Below, piece after piece: positions 53,399 through 61,630 of a stretch of DNA of 64,000 nucleotides (positions within the stretch are counted from its first letter, which is position 1; every line of letters begins with the position of its first letter). The notes under the pieces were generated by a model. That model saw only the letters and a program-made list of their open reading frames with translations. It was not told the origin of the DNA and ran no database searches. The DNA is from Candidatus Enterococcus ferrettii (GTDB lineage: Bacteria; Bacillota; Bacilli; Lactobacillales; Enterococcaceae): contig NZ_JAFREL010000007.1 in NCBI RefSeq assembly GCF_017377655.1, forward strand, positions 62,001-126,000, in the 5' to 3' direction. The position numbers were made by a program, and so were the translations under genes.

Positions 53399-53402
53399 AC
53401 GT

Positions 53403-53831
53403 TTAAGGAAATAAGGGGTCAGAGGATTTATCGTCATCGAAAAAAGTCCAATGATAGGCGCCAAAAACTGAAAAAAGCAGCGCAGCAATAATCAACAGCC
53501 ACGTGTAGTCATCAGAAAAAAGTGCACCCCCAAAGGCCATCGATGATAGGCTTTGGCTAATTCGAAACCAGGTCTTGTGCTTTCTTAACTGCGCCAACTC
53601 TTTAGCATCAGTAATCAGTTTTTCTTTCATGATAGAATCCTCCTTTACGAGTTCATCTAAAGTTACTTCATAAAATTCACTTAATGCAAGTAACTTCTCG
53701 ATATCCGGATAGGTTTTTCCTAATTCCCAATTCGAAATTGTTTGACGAGAGACATACATTTTCTGAGCAATCTTCTCCTGCGAAACACCCAGTAGTTCTC
53801 TGCGTTCTTTTAGCACTTTACCAACTTCCAT
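53403..53831 (-). CDS. XRE family regulator with C-terminal membrane anchor
   Basis: 142 residues from the ATG at 53831, preceded by GAGGTGAG. Residues 5-60 are a Cro/C1 helix-turn-helix (LLGVSQEKIAQKMYVSRQTISNW). The C-terminal part has one or two hydrophobic spans (FGGALFSDDYTWLLIIAALLFSVFGAYHW as residues about 105-133), so the DNA-binding part is tethered to the membrane. Such small regulators are common in Firmicutes; target unknown. Divergent from the toroid-fold gene. Confidence 0.88.
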   Translation of the reverse strand: MEVGKVLKERRELLGVSQEKIAQKMYVSRQTISNWELGKTYPDIEKLLALSEFYEVTLDELVKEDSIMKEKLITDAKELAQLRKHKTWFRISQSLSSMAFGGALFSDDYTWLLIIAALLFSVFGAYHWTFFDDDKSSDPLFP

Positions 53832-53961
53832 ATTTCTCACCTCACAATAATTATCCAAAATATTTCCTTCAATTACCAGCAAAGAATGTTTGCATCGCGA
53901 AAAAATAGTGATTTGAAGAGGGAAAATTGCTACAATTAACAGAAAAGGTCGGAGGGCTCAG

Positions 53962-54780
53962 ATGAACTATCAAGAGGATATTGAAACAGTTTTAAGTCAT
54001 CGGTATGATCAGAAATGGGATTATTGGACGACAGAGGATCGCAGATTAACAAATGGTGGTGCATTTTCTTGCATCGCCTCTGCAAATTATTTATTGGAAT
54101 TAGGTGTCTCGCCAGAAGATTCGATTTTACAAAAGGTTGGCGAGTTGATTTGGGAATCTTGGAAAGAACCGGGAGATTTCAAGCTATATCCGAAGGGCCC
54201 CGTTTTTCCTTGTCAAACCATTCCAGCAGCAACCCTGCTGATTCGTTTAGGTTATTTGGAAGATCCTCGAATCAAGAAAACATTGACTCATTTAATGGAA
54301 ACTCGCTACTCGGATGGTGGCTGGCGATGCAAGAAGTTCTATTTTGGCAAAGGGCCTGAAACCGAACATTCCAATCCCTTACCTACGTTAAATGCACTAA
54401 ATCTATTTCGTCATACCGAATACTTTTCTGATGATCGTTTGAACCAGGCGATTGAGTTTCTTTTAAGCCATTGGGAAACGAAAGCCCCGATCGGCCCCTG
54501 TCATTACGGGATTGGGACTTTATTCATGCAGGTGGAATATCCCTTAAGTGATTACAATATTTTTCATTATGTTTACGTATTATCCTTTTACGAATATGCG
54601 CGTAAAGATCCTCGTTTTCAGGATGCTTTTGAAGCATTAAAAAGGCGCACGGTAGAGGATCAAATTGTGGTTGAACGAGTGAATCGTAAGCTGGCCAAAC
54701 TGGAATTCTGCAAAAAAGGACAGGTGAGTGAACTGGCTACTAAAAAATATTTGGAAATCTTAGACCGAATGAGTGATTAA
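53962..54780 (+). CDS. alpha/alpha-toroid protein, prenyltransferase/squalene-cyclase-like
   Basis: 272 residues with no signal peptide. Repeated helical hairpins with DGGWRCKKF (about 118-126), TLNALNLFR and HYGIGTLF resemble the prenyltransferase/terpene-cyclase toroid fold. The DxDD motif of class II cyclases is not seen, so catalysis is uncertain. Relatives in Firmicutes are annotated as unknown. Followed after 35 bases by a KilA-C-like gene. Ribosome binding site GGAGGG. Confidence 0.6.
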   Translation: MNYQEDIETVLSHRYDQKWDYWTTEDRRLTNGGAFSCIASANYLLELGVSPEDSILQKVGELIWESWKEPGDFKLYPKGPVFPCQTIPAATLLIRLGYLEDPRIKKTLTHLMETRYSDGGWRCKKFYFGKGPETEHSNPLPTLNALNLFRHTEYFSDDRLNQAIEFLLSHWETKAPIGPCHYGIGTLFMQVEYPLSDYNIFHYVYVLSFYEYARKDPRFQDAFEALKRRTVEDQIVVERVNRKLAKLEFCKKGQVSELATKKYLEILDRMSD

Positions 54781-54815
54781 TTGCGTACCTTTGAATAGAT
54801 AAGGAGCGTGATAAC

Positions 54816-55205
54816 ATGAAACTGCATGAAATACGAAAAGAATACGGATTAAACCAAACCACTTTTTACGGTTGGCTGAGGGAGTTGGGGGCAATTAGAA
54901 AGGCCGATACAGGCTATGTAGTAGGGGATAATCATTTTGACGGGATGGAGAATTTGGTCACTCGTCGGGTAAATGAGAATGGAGAATTTATAGAACGAAC
55001 CCAAGTAAAAATCGATAATCAAAAAATTCCTTATTTACTGGAAAAGTATAAGCAGTCTGGCTTGCCTAAGCTGTATTCTCCTACAAAAATGGCTGAAACG
55101 AGTGTCGGTTTAGAAGAACTATCCGCCTTAGAAACGCGAGTGGCCGTTTTGGAAAACCAGCTGTTTGTATTAACGCAGCAAATGCAGCTGCTGCTAAAGA
55201 AATAA
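54816..55205 (+). CDS. small protein resembling phage antirepressor KilA-C domain
   Basis: 129 residues. The N-terminal half (LHEIRKEYGLNQTTFYGWLR, then a Gly-rich turn and GEFIERTQVKI) looks like the winged C-terminal domain of phage antirepressors, here as a stand-alone protein. The C-terminal 35 residues (LSALETRVAVLENQLFVLTQ) are a coiled coil, suggesting a dimer. No phage genes are near. Ribosome binding site AAGGAG. Function unknown; DNA binding is an inference. Confidence 0.55.
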   Translation: MKLHEIRKEYGLNQTTFYGWLRELGAIRKADTGYVVGDNHFDGMENLVTRRVNENGEFIERTQVKIDNQKIPYLLEKYKQSGLPKLYSPTKMAETSVGLEELSALETRVAVLENQLFVLTQQMQLLLKK

Positions 55206-55277
55206 ACTCAGCCAGGCAAAGTTTTTGACACCGTTTTCTTTAGCGCGCATAATAACGCGAAAGAGAGGATGATCAAA

Positions 55278-55673
55278 ATGACAATGGTATTTGTGAATTT
55301 TCCAGTAACCGATTTGCCGCGTTCAATTCAGTTCTACGAAGCATTAGGCTTTAAGAAAAACGAAGAATTTTCAACTGAAGAGGCTAGTGCAGTAGTCTGG
55401 GACGACCATTTTTGGGTGATGCTGTTGACTCCTGATTTTTATCAAAAGTTTATCAAGGATCGTGAAATAGCTAATCCCAAAACTACCAGTGGCGTACTCG
55501 TGTCATTTAGTTTAGATAGTGCTGAAGCAGTCAAACAATTTGCAGAAAAGGCTAAAGAAAATGGTGGGGATTACTACCATATAGACATGGGGATTCCTGA
55601 AGATCAAATGTTTGGTTTGGAAGTAGAGGATCCGGATGGCAATATTTTAGAACCAAATTGGATGAACATTTAG
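55278..55673 (+). CDS. VOC superfamily protein (glyoxalase/bleomycin-resistance-like)
   Basis: 131 residues from the ATG at 55278; the ATG at 55269 abuts the GAGAGG ribosome binding site. The start FVNFPVTDLPRSIQFYEALGF and the end FGLEVEDPDGNILEPNWM are typical of the VOC fold, close to the lactoylglutathione-lyase-like proteins of the YaeR/PhnB kind. Metal ligands may be the Glu of LEPNWM and His of DDHFWVM. Substrate unknown. Confidence 0.88.
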   Translation: MTMVFVNFPVTDLPRSIQFYEALGFKKNEEFSTEEASAVVWDDHFWVMLLTPDFYQKFIKDREIANPKTTSGVLVSFSLDSAEAVKQFAEKAKENGGDYYHIDMGIPEDQMFGLEVEDPDGNILEPNWMNI

Positions 55674-55682
55674 CAAATAGCT

Positions 55683-55715
55683 AACCCTCAGTCTTAGGAT
55701 TGGGGGTTCTTTATT
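55683..55715 (+). terminator. intrinsic terminator after the VOC gene
   Basis: AACCCTCAGTC pairs with GATTGGGGGTT (wobble pairs included) across TTAG, followed by CTTTATT. Confidence 0.75.
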
Positions 55716-55792
55716 GGTCAAACCCTCCACTAAACCACCAATCTTTCTATTTCCCGTATACTAAAGATCTATTTACCAAGGGGGATGATTGG

Positions 55793-57766
55793 ATGAACGT
55801 AAAAGAAGAACAATATCTCAAAAGAGTCATAAAAAGGGTCAATGAAAAGGCCGACTCACTGGGGGAAACGATCGATTCCAATGAAGACCAGTACAAAGAG
55901 CTGAAGAGACATACCGTTGATTATAAGGCGGAGCTGGACAAATACGAGGTGTACAATTATCAACAGACGATGAGTTTCATTGATCGCAGAAGTACACTGG
56001 AAACAGGCATCCTGCAAAAATTGAATTATCAAAAGAGCAGTCCGTATTTTGCTAAAGTAGGTTTTCAATATCAGCAAGAGCAGGAGGTTGAACCATTTTA
56101 TATCGGTCGTTACGGTTTCGCAGATGATAGGGGGGAACAACTGATTTACGATTGGCGGGCACCAATTGCCTCTTTATATTATGAATTCAACTTAGGACAG
56201 GGCTCTTATGAATCCTTTGGCAAGATATTCCAAGGCAACATTTTAGAGAAAAAGCAATTCGAAATACAGGATGGAGAAATCCAGTTATTGGTGGACACAG
56301 AGGATACAGTCAATGACGAATTTCTACTTCAGGAGTTAAGTCAATCCTCCTCTCATGAAATGAAGACCATTATTCAGACCATTCAAAAAGAACAAAATGA
56401 AGTGATCCGCAATACTAAAACTAAGAATCTGATTATACAAGGAGTGGCCGGTTCAGGTAAAACAGCCATTGCACTGCATCGAATGGCTTTTCTGCTCTAT
56501 CAAAAAAGAGCAAGCTTAACGGCAGAAGATATTTTGATTATATCGCCGAATCTAATTTTTTCCAGCTACATCAGCAATATTCTACCAGAATTGGGTGAAA
56601 ATGATTTACAGCAGTTGGACATTACGACATTAGGGAAAAGCTTTATGGAAGAGACAGTTTCAGTTTCCAGCCGACAGACAGAATTAACCGAGATAATTGA
56701 ACGCCCAAATTCTCAGCGAAGCAAAAGTTATCGATACCGTGACTCCTCAGAATTCTTTGAAAAATTAACAGCCTATCTTCAACAGTTAACGCAACAGGTT
56801 GTTGCCGAAGACTTAGTACTAACACAAGAAAAGATCCTCTCCAAAGAAAATCTGGGCCGTTTTTTTGAAAATCCAAGACAACAGCCATTAGTTGTTTTGA
56901 TTGAACAAGTCAGCAGAAGAATTGCAGAAGAAGAAAGGTTAGAAGACAGCAAGCCAGTCGCAGCTAAATTAAAGAAACGCATCGGGTTTTCCAACAGTTT
57001 ATCTGCTTATTTAAACTTTTTATCTACTTTACCGCAAGGGTGTCAGGGAGACAGTGATAAAAATCTTTTAGCAAGCAGCGATTTGTACCCGTATTTGTAT
57101 TTCAAATTACGATTCGAGGGGATTAAGTCCAAGCAACAGATTAAACATTTAGTCATTGATGAAATGCAAGATTATTCCATGCTGCATTTTCGAGTTTTGC
57201 AGGCGCTTTTTCCAGGTGAAAAAACAATTTGTGGGGATATAAATCAAGCATTGACCAAGGATCAACAACCATTTTTAGAAGAGCTCAGCGACTTGTTACC
57301 AGCCAACCAATTGGTAACGTTTGATAAAAGCTATCGCTCCAGCTATGAGATTGTTGAATTTGCCAAACAATTCGTTAATAACCCCGAGATGACAGCAGTA
57401 AAACGACACGGTAACCCCGTCGAAATAATACCGGTGGTTGATTTTCCGGATAAACTGATTAAACTAAAACAAAAATTAGTCGAATTTCAACAGAGTCGTT
57501 TTACCACTTGCGGAATTATCTGTCAAAGTTTACAAGAAGTTAAGCAGCTGATTACCGAACTATCTATGCCACTAACGATTATCAACGAGAACACCAGCAA
57601 AGTTGAAGAAAACATCGTACTAACAACAATTCAATATGCTAAAGGATTGGAGTTTGATACAGTAATTTTGCCTGATATAGAGCTTGGACAGTTGAAACAA
57701 ACGGATAATCGATTGTATACCAGCTGTACTCGAGCGCTTCATCAGTTGATCATACTTACAAATTAG
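55793..57766 (+). CDS. UvrD/Rep-like helicase, HelD type
   Basis: 657 residues from the ATG at 55793 (AAGGGGG upstream). An N-terminal coiled-coil arm (about 1-75) precedes a superfamily 1 helicase core: Walker A QGVAGSGKTAIALHR (about 217-231), Walker B LVIDEMQDYS, and the C-terminal motifs TTIQYAKGLEFDTVI and YTSCTRALHQL. The arm and the short domain 2 fit HelD, which in Bacillus frees stalled RNA polymerase. It is about 100 residues shorter than B. subtilis HelD (774), so it may be a second, smaller family member. No DNA-repair partner adjacent. Confidence 0.85.
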   Translation: MNVKEEQYLKRVIKRVNEKADSLGETIDSNEDQYKELKRHTVDYKAELDKYEVYNYQQTMSFIDRRSTLETGILQKLNYQKSSPYFAKVGFQYQQEQEVEPFYIGRYGFADDRGEQLIYDWRAPIASLYYEFNLGQGSYESFGKIFQGNILEKKQFEIQDGEIQLLVDTEDTVNDEFLLQELSQSSSHEMKTIIQTIQKEQNEVIRNTKTKNLIIQGVAGSGKTAIALHRMAFLLYQKRASLTAEDILIISPNLIFSSYISNILPELGENDLQQLDITTLGKSFMEETVSVSSRQTELTEIIERPNSQRSKSYRYRDSSEFFEKLTAYLQQLTQQVVAEDLVLTQEKILSKENLGRFFENPRQQPLVVLIEQVSRRIAEEERLEDSKPVAAKLKKRIGFSNSLSAYLNFLSTLPQGCQGDSDKNLLASSDLYPYLYFKLRFEGIKSKQQIKHLVIDEMQDYSMLHFRVLQALFPGEKTICGDINQALTKDQQPFLEELSDLLPANQLVTFDKSYRSSYEIVEFAKQFVNNPEMTAVKRHGNPVEIIPVVDFPDKLIKLKQKLVEFQQSRFTTCGIICQSLQEVKQLITELSMPLTIINENTSKVEENIVLTTIQYAKGLEFDTVILPDIELGQLKQTDNRLYTSCTRALHQLIILTN

Positions 57767-57770
57767 TCGT

Positions 57771-57810
57771 AAAAAAACCTGCCAGAATCCCATATAATTC
57801 TGGCAGGGTT
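57771..57810 (-). terminator. terminator of the Nudix gene (minus strand)
   Basis: AACCTGCCAGAAT pairs with ATTCTGGCAGGGTT; the A7 run at 57771-57777 is the U-tract for the minus strand. On the plus strand it is only a hairpin, but may still serve the helicase gene. Confidence 0.85.
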
Positions 57811-57822
57811 ATAAGTGCGTTA

Positions 57823-58650
57823 CTATTTTTTCTCGCCGATTTCTTCTTTTAATCGATAAATTTTTGAAGGGCGGCCGATTCCTACTGGACGTTCACCGAT
57901 CTCATCAAAATATTGCAGCATTGCCTTTTTAAAATTTGAGTGGTCAACGGTTTTAAAATCAATACCTAAAAATTTAGCAAATACTTTGCGCGCTTCAGTA
58001 ATGGTAAATTCTTCGCCAAGTACTTGAAGAATCAATGGTTCATGATCCATTTTATTCACTACACGATTGAAAGCTTTACGAATGATTTCGTTATGGTCAA
58101 AAGCAAGGGTATCTTTGCCAATTGACTTACCGGTTTCCAAATCAATCTCAATAGAGATATCGTCACTGGTTAAGGTAAGAGTGTCTTCCTGACGCTCCAT
58201 GTTGAACCAACGGGCATCCTGCGTGTCATCACCAGCCTTGGGCGGTACTTGACCTAAGAAAGCAATGTAGCTAACCGTAATAACCCAGCCGCGAGGATCA
58301 CGATTTGGTGTGCTGAAGGTGTGCAGTTGTTCCACGTTGCGACGACCAATCGTTAAGCCAGTCTCTTCTTTTGTTTCTCTGCGAACACTATCATTGGTTG
58401 ATTCGTTGCTTTGTACAAAGCCTCCGGGCAGTGCCCATGAATTGCGGTAAGGATTGCCACGACGTTGAATCAAAAGAATCTTTAATTGATCTTCTTCTTT
58501 ATTGTAGCCCATGACAACAATATCTACTGTTACTGAAGGTTTTTCATATTGGGGATGATCTTGCTGTTTGTACCAAGACAAAAATTCTGACTCGGAAGCT
58601 TCATGTTCATAATAATCCTTTTCTGCTTCTTTTGAAGGAAATTCTTTCAT
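57823..58650 (-). CDS. Nudix hydrolase with C-terminal winged helix (NrtR-like layout)
   Basis: 275 residues. The Nudix box is complete: GFVQSNESTNDSVRRETKEE (from residue 78 on), so it can hydrolyse. The C-terminal third (about 185-270, with GRPSKIYRL at the end) is a winged-helix domain as in the NAD-metabolism repressor NrtR. An unusual N-terminal extension (1-35) precedes it. It could be a regulator that senses ADP-ribose or a plain ADP-ribose/NAD hydrolase. No NAD genes are near. Ends in a strong terminator. Confidence 0.88.
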   Translation of the reverse strand: MKEFPSKEAEKDYYEHEASESEFLSWYKQQDHPQYEKPSVTVDIVVMGYNKEEDQLKILLIQRRGNPYRNSWALPGGFVQSNESTNDSVRRETKEETGLTIGRRNVEQLHTFSTPNRDPRGWVITVSYIAFLGQVPPKAGDDTQDARWFNMERQEDTLTLTSDDISIEIDLETGKSIGKDTLAFDHNEIIRKAFNRVVNKMDHEPLILQVLGEEFTITEARKVFAKFLGIDFKTVDHSNFKKAMLQYFDEIGERPVGIGRPSKIYRLKEEIGEKK

Positions 58651-58708
58651 GACTATCCACCTTATCTTTTAAAAGTAATTGATACTATATTGTAGCATGA
58701 ATAACGAA

Positions 58709-58738
58709 AAAAAGGGAACTCCATTTGGAATTCCCTTT
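58709..58738 (-). terminator. terminator of prsA (minus strand)
   Basis: AAAGGGAACTCC and GGAATTCCCTTT form the stem; the A-run on the left (58707-58713) is the U-tract of the minus-strand RNA. Confidence 0.85.
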
Positions 58739-58744
58739 AAGTGT

Positions 58745-59773
58745 TTAGTTAGATGCTTCAGTGCTGCTCTGTGCTGATTCTTCGGTAGAAGACTGGCTTG
58801 AAGCTTGATCAGATTCTTCAGTAGAAGATTCTGATTTTTTGTCTGAAGATTTCTTAGAACCAGAAGTTCCAGTAGAGTCAGTTGTTCCTAAGAAGTCAGC
58901 CAAAATGTTGTCGAAGGCTTCATCCTTGATCTTCACGTTTGCTTTTTTCAATTCTTCACCGATAACTTCAGAAGTGAAGGTTTGGTCAGCCATTTTTGTA
59001 TTTTCAGCGATTTCATTTACTTCTTTTTCATATTTGCTCATGTCATTGCCCTTAGGAGTATTTTTCTCCATTTTTACAATGTAGTAAGCTGTTTGATAAG
59101 TAGAAGCGTCCATTGCTGAAACAACTGCAGATACTTCGCCGTCTTTCAAAGCAAACGCTGCTTCTTTTACTTCAGAAGGAACAGTTTCAGATTGTGAATC
59201 AAATTTGATTTTGCCACCGTCTTCTTTTGTCGCAGTATCTTGTGATTTTTCTTTTGCAATTTTAGCAAAGTCGCCGCCATCATCAAGTTGTTTCTTAATT
59301 TCGTTTGCGTCATCTTCACTACTTGCAAGGATAACTCGAGCTTCTACTTCAGGATGGAAAGATTCCCATGCAGCCTTTTTATCAGCATCAGTTAGTTTGA
59401 TGTGGCTCTTGATTCCTTCTTGGAAAGCTAGAGACTGTTTCAGATATTCCTTGTAAGAAGATTTTGTATAGCCGGCAGATTGTAATTGGCTTTCAAAGCT
59501 GTCGCCTAATTGTTTTGCTTGCTTGTTGTATTCTTTGTCAATTTGCTTATCGGTAACTTTGTCTCCGTAGGCATTTTCAAAGACATCGTAGATAATCATG
59601 TTACGAACCAGTTGTTGATTTGTTTGTTCTTTCTTTGCTTCATTGTAAAAATCTTCTACGGTCAATTTACCGCCTTTCATTGTTGCGATTTCTTGACTGT
59701 TGCTACTTGAACAAGCACCTAAAACTAAGACGCTTAATAGTCCAGCAGTAGCTAAAACGATTTTTTTCTTCAT
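58745..59773 (-). CDS. prsA: foldase lipoprotein PrsA
   Basis: 342 residues. Lipoprotein signal with lipobox LGAC (C21). The parvulin-type peptidyl-prolyl isomerase domain lies at about 135-235, with EARVILASSEDDANEIKK, GGDFAKIAKEKSQD and the substrate-facing part KDGEVSAVVSA. The N- and C-terminal helical parts form the chaperone lobe. The tail after residue 290 is Ser/Thr/Glu-rich and repetitive (SSTEESDQASSQSS). It helps secreted proteins fold outside the membrane. Ribosome binding site AGGAG. Confidence 0.95.
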   Translation of the reverse strand: MKKKIVLATAGLLSVLVLGACSSSNSQEIATMKGGKLTVEDFYNEAKKEQTNQQLVRNMIIYDVFENAYGDKVTDKQIDKEYNKQAKQLGDSFESQLQSAGYTKSSYKEYLKQSLAFQEGIKSHIKLTDADKKAAWESFHPEVEARVILASSEDDANEIKKQLDDGGDFAKIAKEKSQDTATKEDGGKIKFDSQSETVPSEVKEAAFALKDGEVSAVVSAMDASTYQTAYYIVKMEKNTPKGNDMSKYEKEVNEIAENTKMADQTFTSEVIGEELKKANVKIKDEAFDNILADFLGTTDSTGTSGSKKSSDKKSESSTEESDQASSQSSTEESAQSSTEASN

Positions 59774-59905
59774 GCTCAGTTACACTCCTGTATTCATTTA
59801 TTTGCGTATTATTGCTCCTCAATCACTATACCATACTTAAATTTGTAAAATAAAGGCTTTTAAAGATAGTTTCTATAAAAATTCACAATAAAGGCATAAA
59901 AGAAA

Positions 59906-59936
59906 GGACGGAGCCGTAAAAATGCTCCCATCCTGT
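59906..59936 (-). terminator. weak terminator of the ytxH-hit unit (minus strand)
   Basis: GGA-N-GGAGC pairs with GCTCC-N-TCC across a loop; on the minus strand it is followed by TTTCTTTT. Confidence 0.55.
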
Positions 59937-59939
59937 TGA

Positions 59940-60326
59940 TTATTTAAATTTTTCTGGACGTTCTAGAATAAAGCGACCTTGTTTATTACCATTTGTTTGT
60001 AATTCTTCTGGTAAGTGGCTCTGAATGAGAGCTACTTGTTCTTGAATTTGTTGAATTCGAGGCTCAGCTTCGAATTTAAAATCCTCCAAGTCACTTTCTA
60101 ATTCCGCCTTGAATTCCGGAACCAGCGTGTGAACAGTTGCTTTCAATTCCACCAAGGATTCACGAAAATCAGTCAAGCTGTCATTCAATTCGTCAGTTAA
60201 TTGAACCACATCACGGACATCATTCACCAGTTTTTCACGCGTTTCTTCTCCTCTTCTTGGTGCAAGAAGAAGACCGCCGATGGTTCCGACACCTGCGCCA
60301 ACTAAGAGTCCTTTGAAAAAGCCCAT
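59940..60326 (-). CDS. YtxH domain-containing membrane-associated protein
   Basis: 128 residues. A short N-terminal span GFFKGLLVGAGVGTIGGLLLAP followed by RRGEETREKL is the YtxH signature; the rest is a charged, helical coil (about 30-110). Family members are stress-related envelope proteins of unknown mechanism. It begins directly after the stop codon of hit and is co-transcribed with it; prsA lies downstream as in Bacillus. Confidence 0.9.
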   Translation of the reverse strand: MGFFKGLLVGAGVGTIGGLLLAPRRGEETREKLVNDVRDVVQLTDELNDSLTDFRESLVELKATVHTLVPEFKAELESDLEDFKFEAEPRIQQIQEQVALIQSHLPEELQTNGNKQGRFILERPEKFK

Positions 60327-60752
60327 TTATTTCACCTGCTCCTTAATTGCTTCAGCAATTGCTTGCATTTCTTCTTTTGATTGTTTTTCTGAATGATCAC
60401 CAAAGTGAATGGAGAAATCATCCTTTTTACTATAACGAGGAATTAAGTGTACATGTGAGTGAAAAACCGACTGATAAGCTAATTCTTTATTATTATTTAA
60501 TATATTCAAGCCCTCCATTTCGGGGAAAGCTTTTTCTAAAGCTTTTGCGACCTTGGGAACTCGGGCAAATACTTCGCTGGCCAATGATTCATCATAGTCA
60601 AAGATATCGGCAACATGCTGTTTAGGGACAAGTAAAGTGTGGCCCTTAGTTACTTGAGAAAGATCTAAAAAGGCATATACTTTATCGTCTTCATACACTT
60701 TATAGCTGGGAATTTCTTGGTTAATAATTTTACAGAAGATACAATTTTCCAT
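60327..60752 (-). CDS. hit: HIT family hydrolase
   Basis: 141 residues from the ATG at 60752, eight bases after AAAGGG; a GTG at 60761 is less likely. Zinc-binding CIFC near the start and the histidine triad HSHVHLIPR (about 99-107) mark a HINT-like nucleotide hydrolase acting on AMP-linked compounds. It is divergent from ecsA, the same order as in Bacillus. Confidence 0.95.
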   Translation of the reverse strand: MENCIFCKIINQEIPSYKVYEDDKVYAFLDLSQVTKGHTLLVPKQHVADIFDYDESLASEVFARVPKVAKALEKAFPEMEGLNILNNNKELAYQSVFHSHVHLIPRYSKKDDFSIHFGDHSEKQSKEEMQAIAEAIKEQVK

Positions 60753-60889
60753 AACAGACACCCTTTCTTTTTTTGCTTACTTTCACTTTACCATAACTTT
60801 TCTTAACTGTGCGGAAAAATGAAATCACTTTGTCAAAAATCTTTGTAAAACTTCTGCTATAATATAGGACAAGTATTGGAGGGAATAAG

Positions 60890-61630
60890 ATGAGTTTATC
60901 TATTCAGCAAGTAACAGGCGGTTACGGCCATGTGCCTGTATTAAAGGATATTAGCTTTGATGTAAATAGTGGTGAGATGGTTGGCTTAATTGGATTAAAC
61001 GGGGCCGGAAAATCTACTACAATAAAAAATGTAATTGGTTTGCTTACTCCTCAAAAAGGGAAAATTACGATTGACGAGTTAACCTTGTCTCAAGCACCAG
61101 AGGAATATCGGAAAAAAATTGGCTTTATTCCAGAAACACCGTCATTATATGAAGAATTAACCTTGCGAGAGCACATTGAAGTGACAGCGATGGCATATGA
61201 TATTCCCAAAGAGGTAGCAATGGAGCGAGCTGAGCAGCTGTTGAAAACGTTTCGTTTAGAGAATCGTTTAGAATGGTTTCCAGTTAATTTTTCTAAGGGC
61301 ATGAAGCAAAAAGTAATGGTTTTATGCGCCTTTTTGATTCAACCCAGTTTGTACATTATTGATGAACCTTTCTTGGGCTTAGACCCATTGGCAATTAATG
61401 CCTTGTTGGAGCTAATGATGGCGATGAAAAAAGAAGGGGCAGCAATTTTGATGTCCACTCATATTTTAGCAACAGCTGAAAAGTATTGTGATCGTTTTGT
61501 TGTTTTACACAACGGGGAGGTGCGAGCACAAGGAACCTTAAGTGAGCTTCAACAAGAATTTCATCTGCCAGGTTCTTCCTTAGATGAAATCTATGTCGCA
61601 TTGACAAAGGAGTCTGAGGCGAATGTCTGA
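60890..61630 (+). CDS. ecsA: ABC transporter ATP-binding protein EcsA
   Basis: 246 residues. Walker A GLNGAGKST (about 36-44), signature NFSKGMKQK, Walker B LYIIDEPFLGLDP and switch His in STHILATAEKYC. EcsA powers EcsB, a membrane ABC exporter that affects intramembrane proteolysis and secretion in Bacillus. TGCTATAAT (60855-60863) is an extended -10 box. The gene overlaps ecsB by eight bases. Confidence 0.94.
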   Translation: MSLSIQQVTGGYGHVPVLKDISFDVNSGEMVGLIGLNGAGKSTTIKNVIGLLTPQKGKITIDELTLSQAPEEYRKKIGFIPETPSLYEELTLREHIEVTAMAYDIPKEVAMERAEQLLKTFRLENRLEWFPVNFSKGMKQKVMVLCAFLIQPSLYIIDEPFLGLDPLAINALLELMMAMKKEGAAILMSTHILATAEKYCDRFVVLHNGEVRAQGTLSELQQEFHLPGSSLDEIYVALTKESEANV

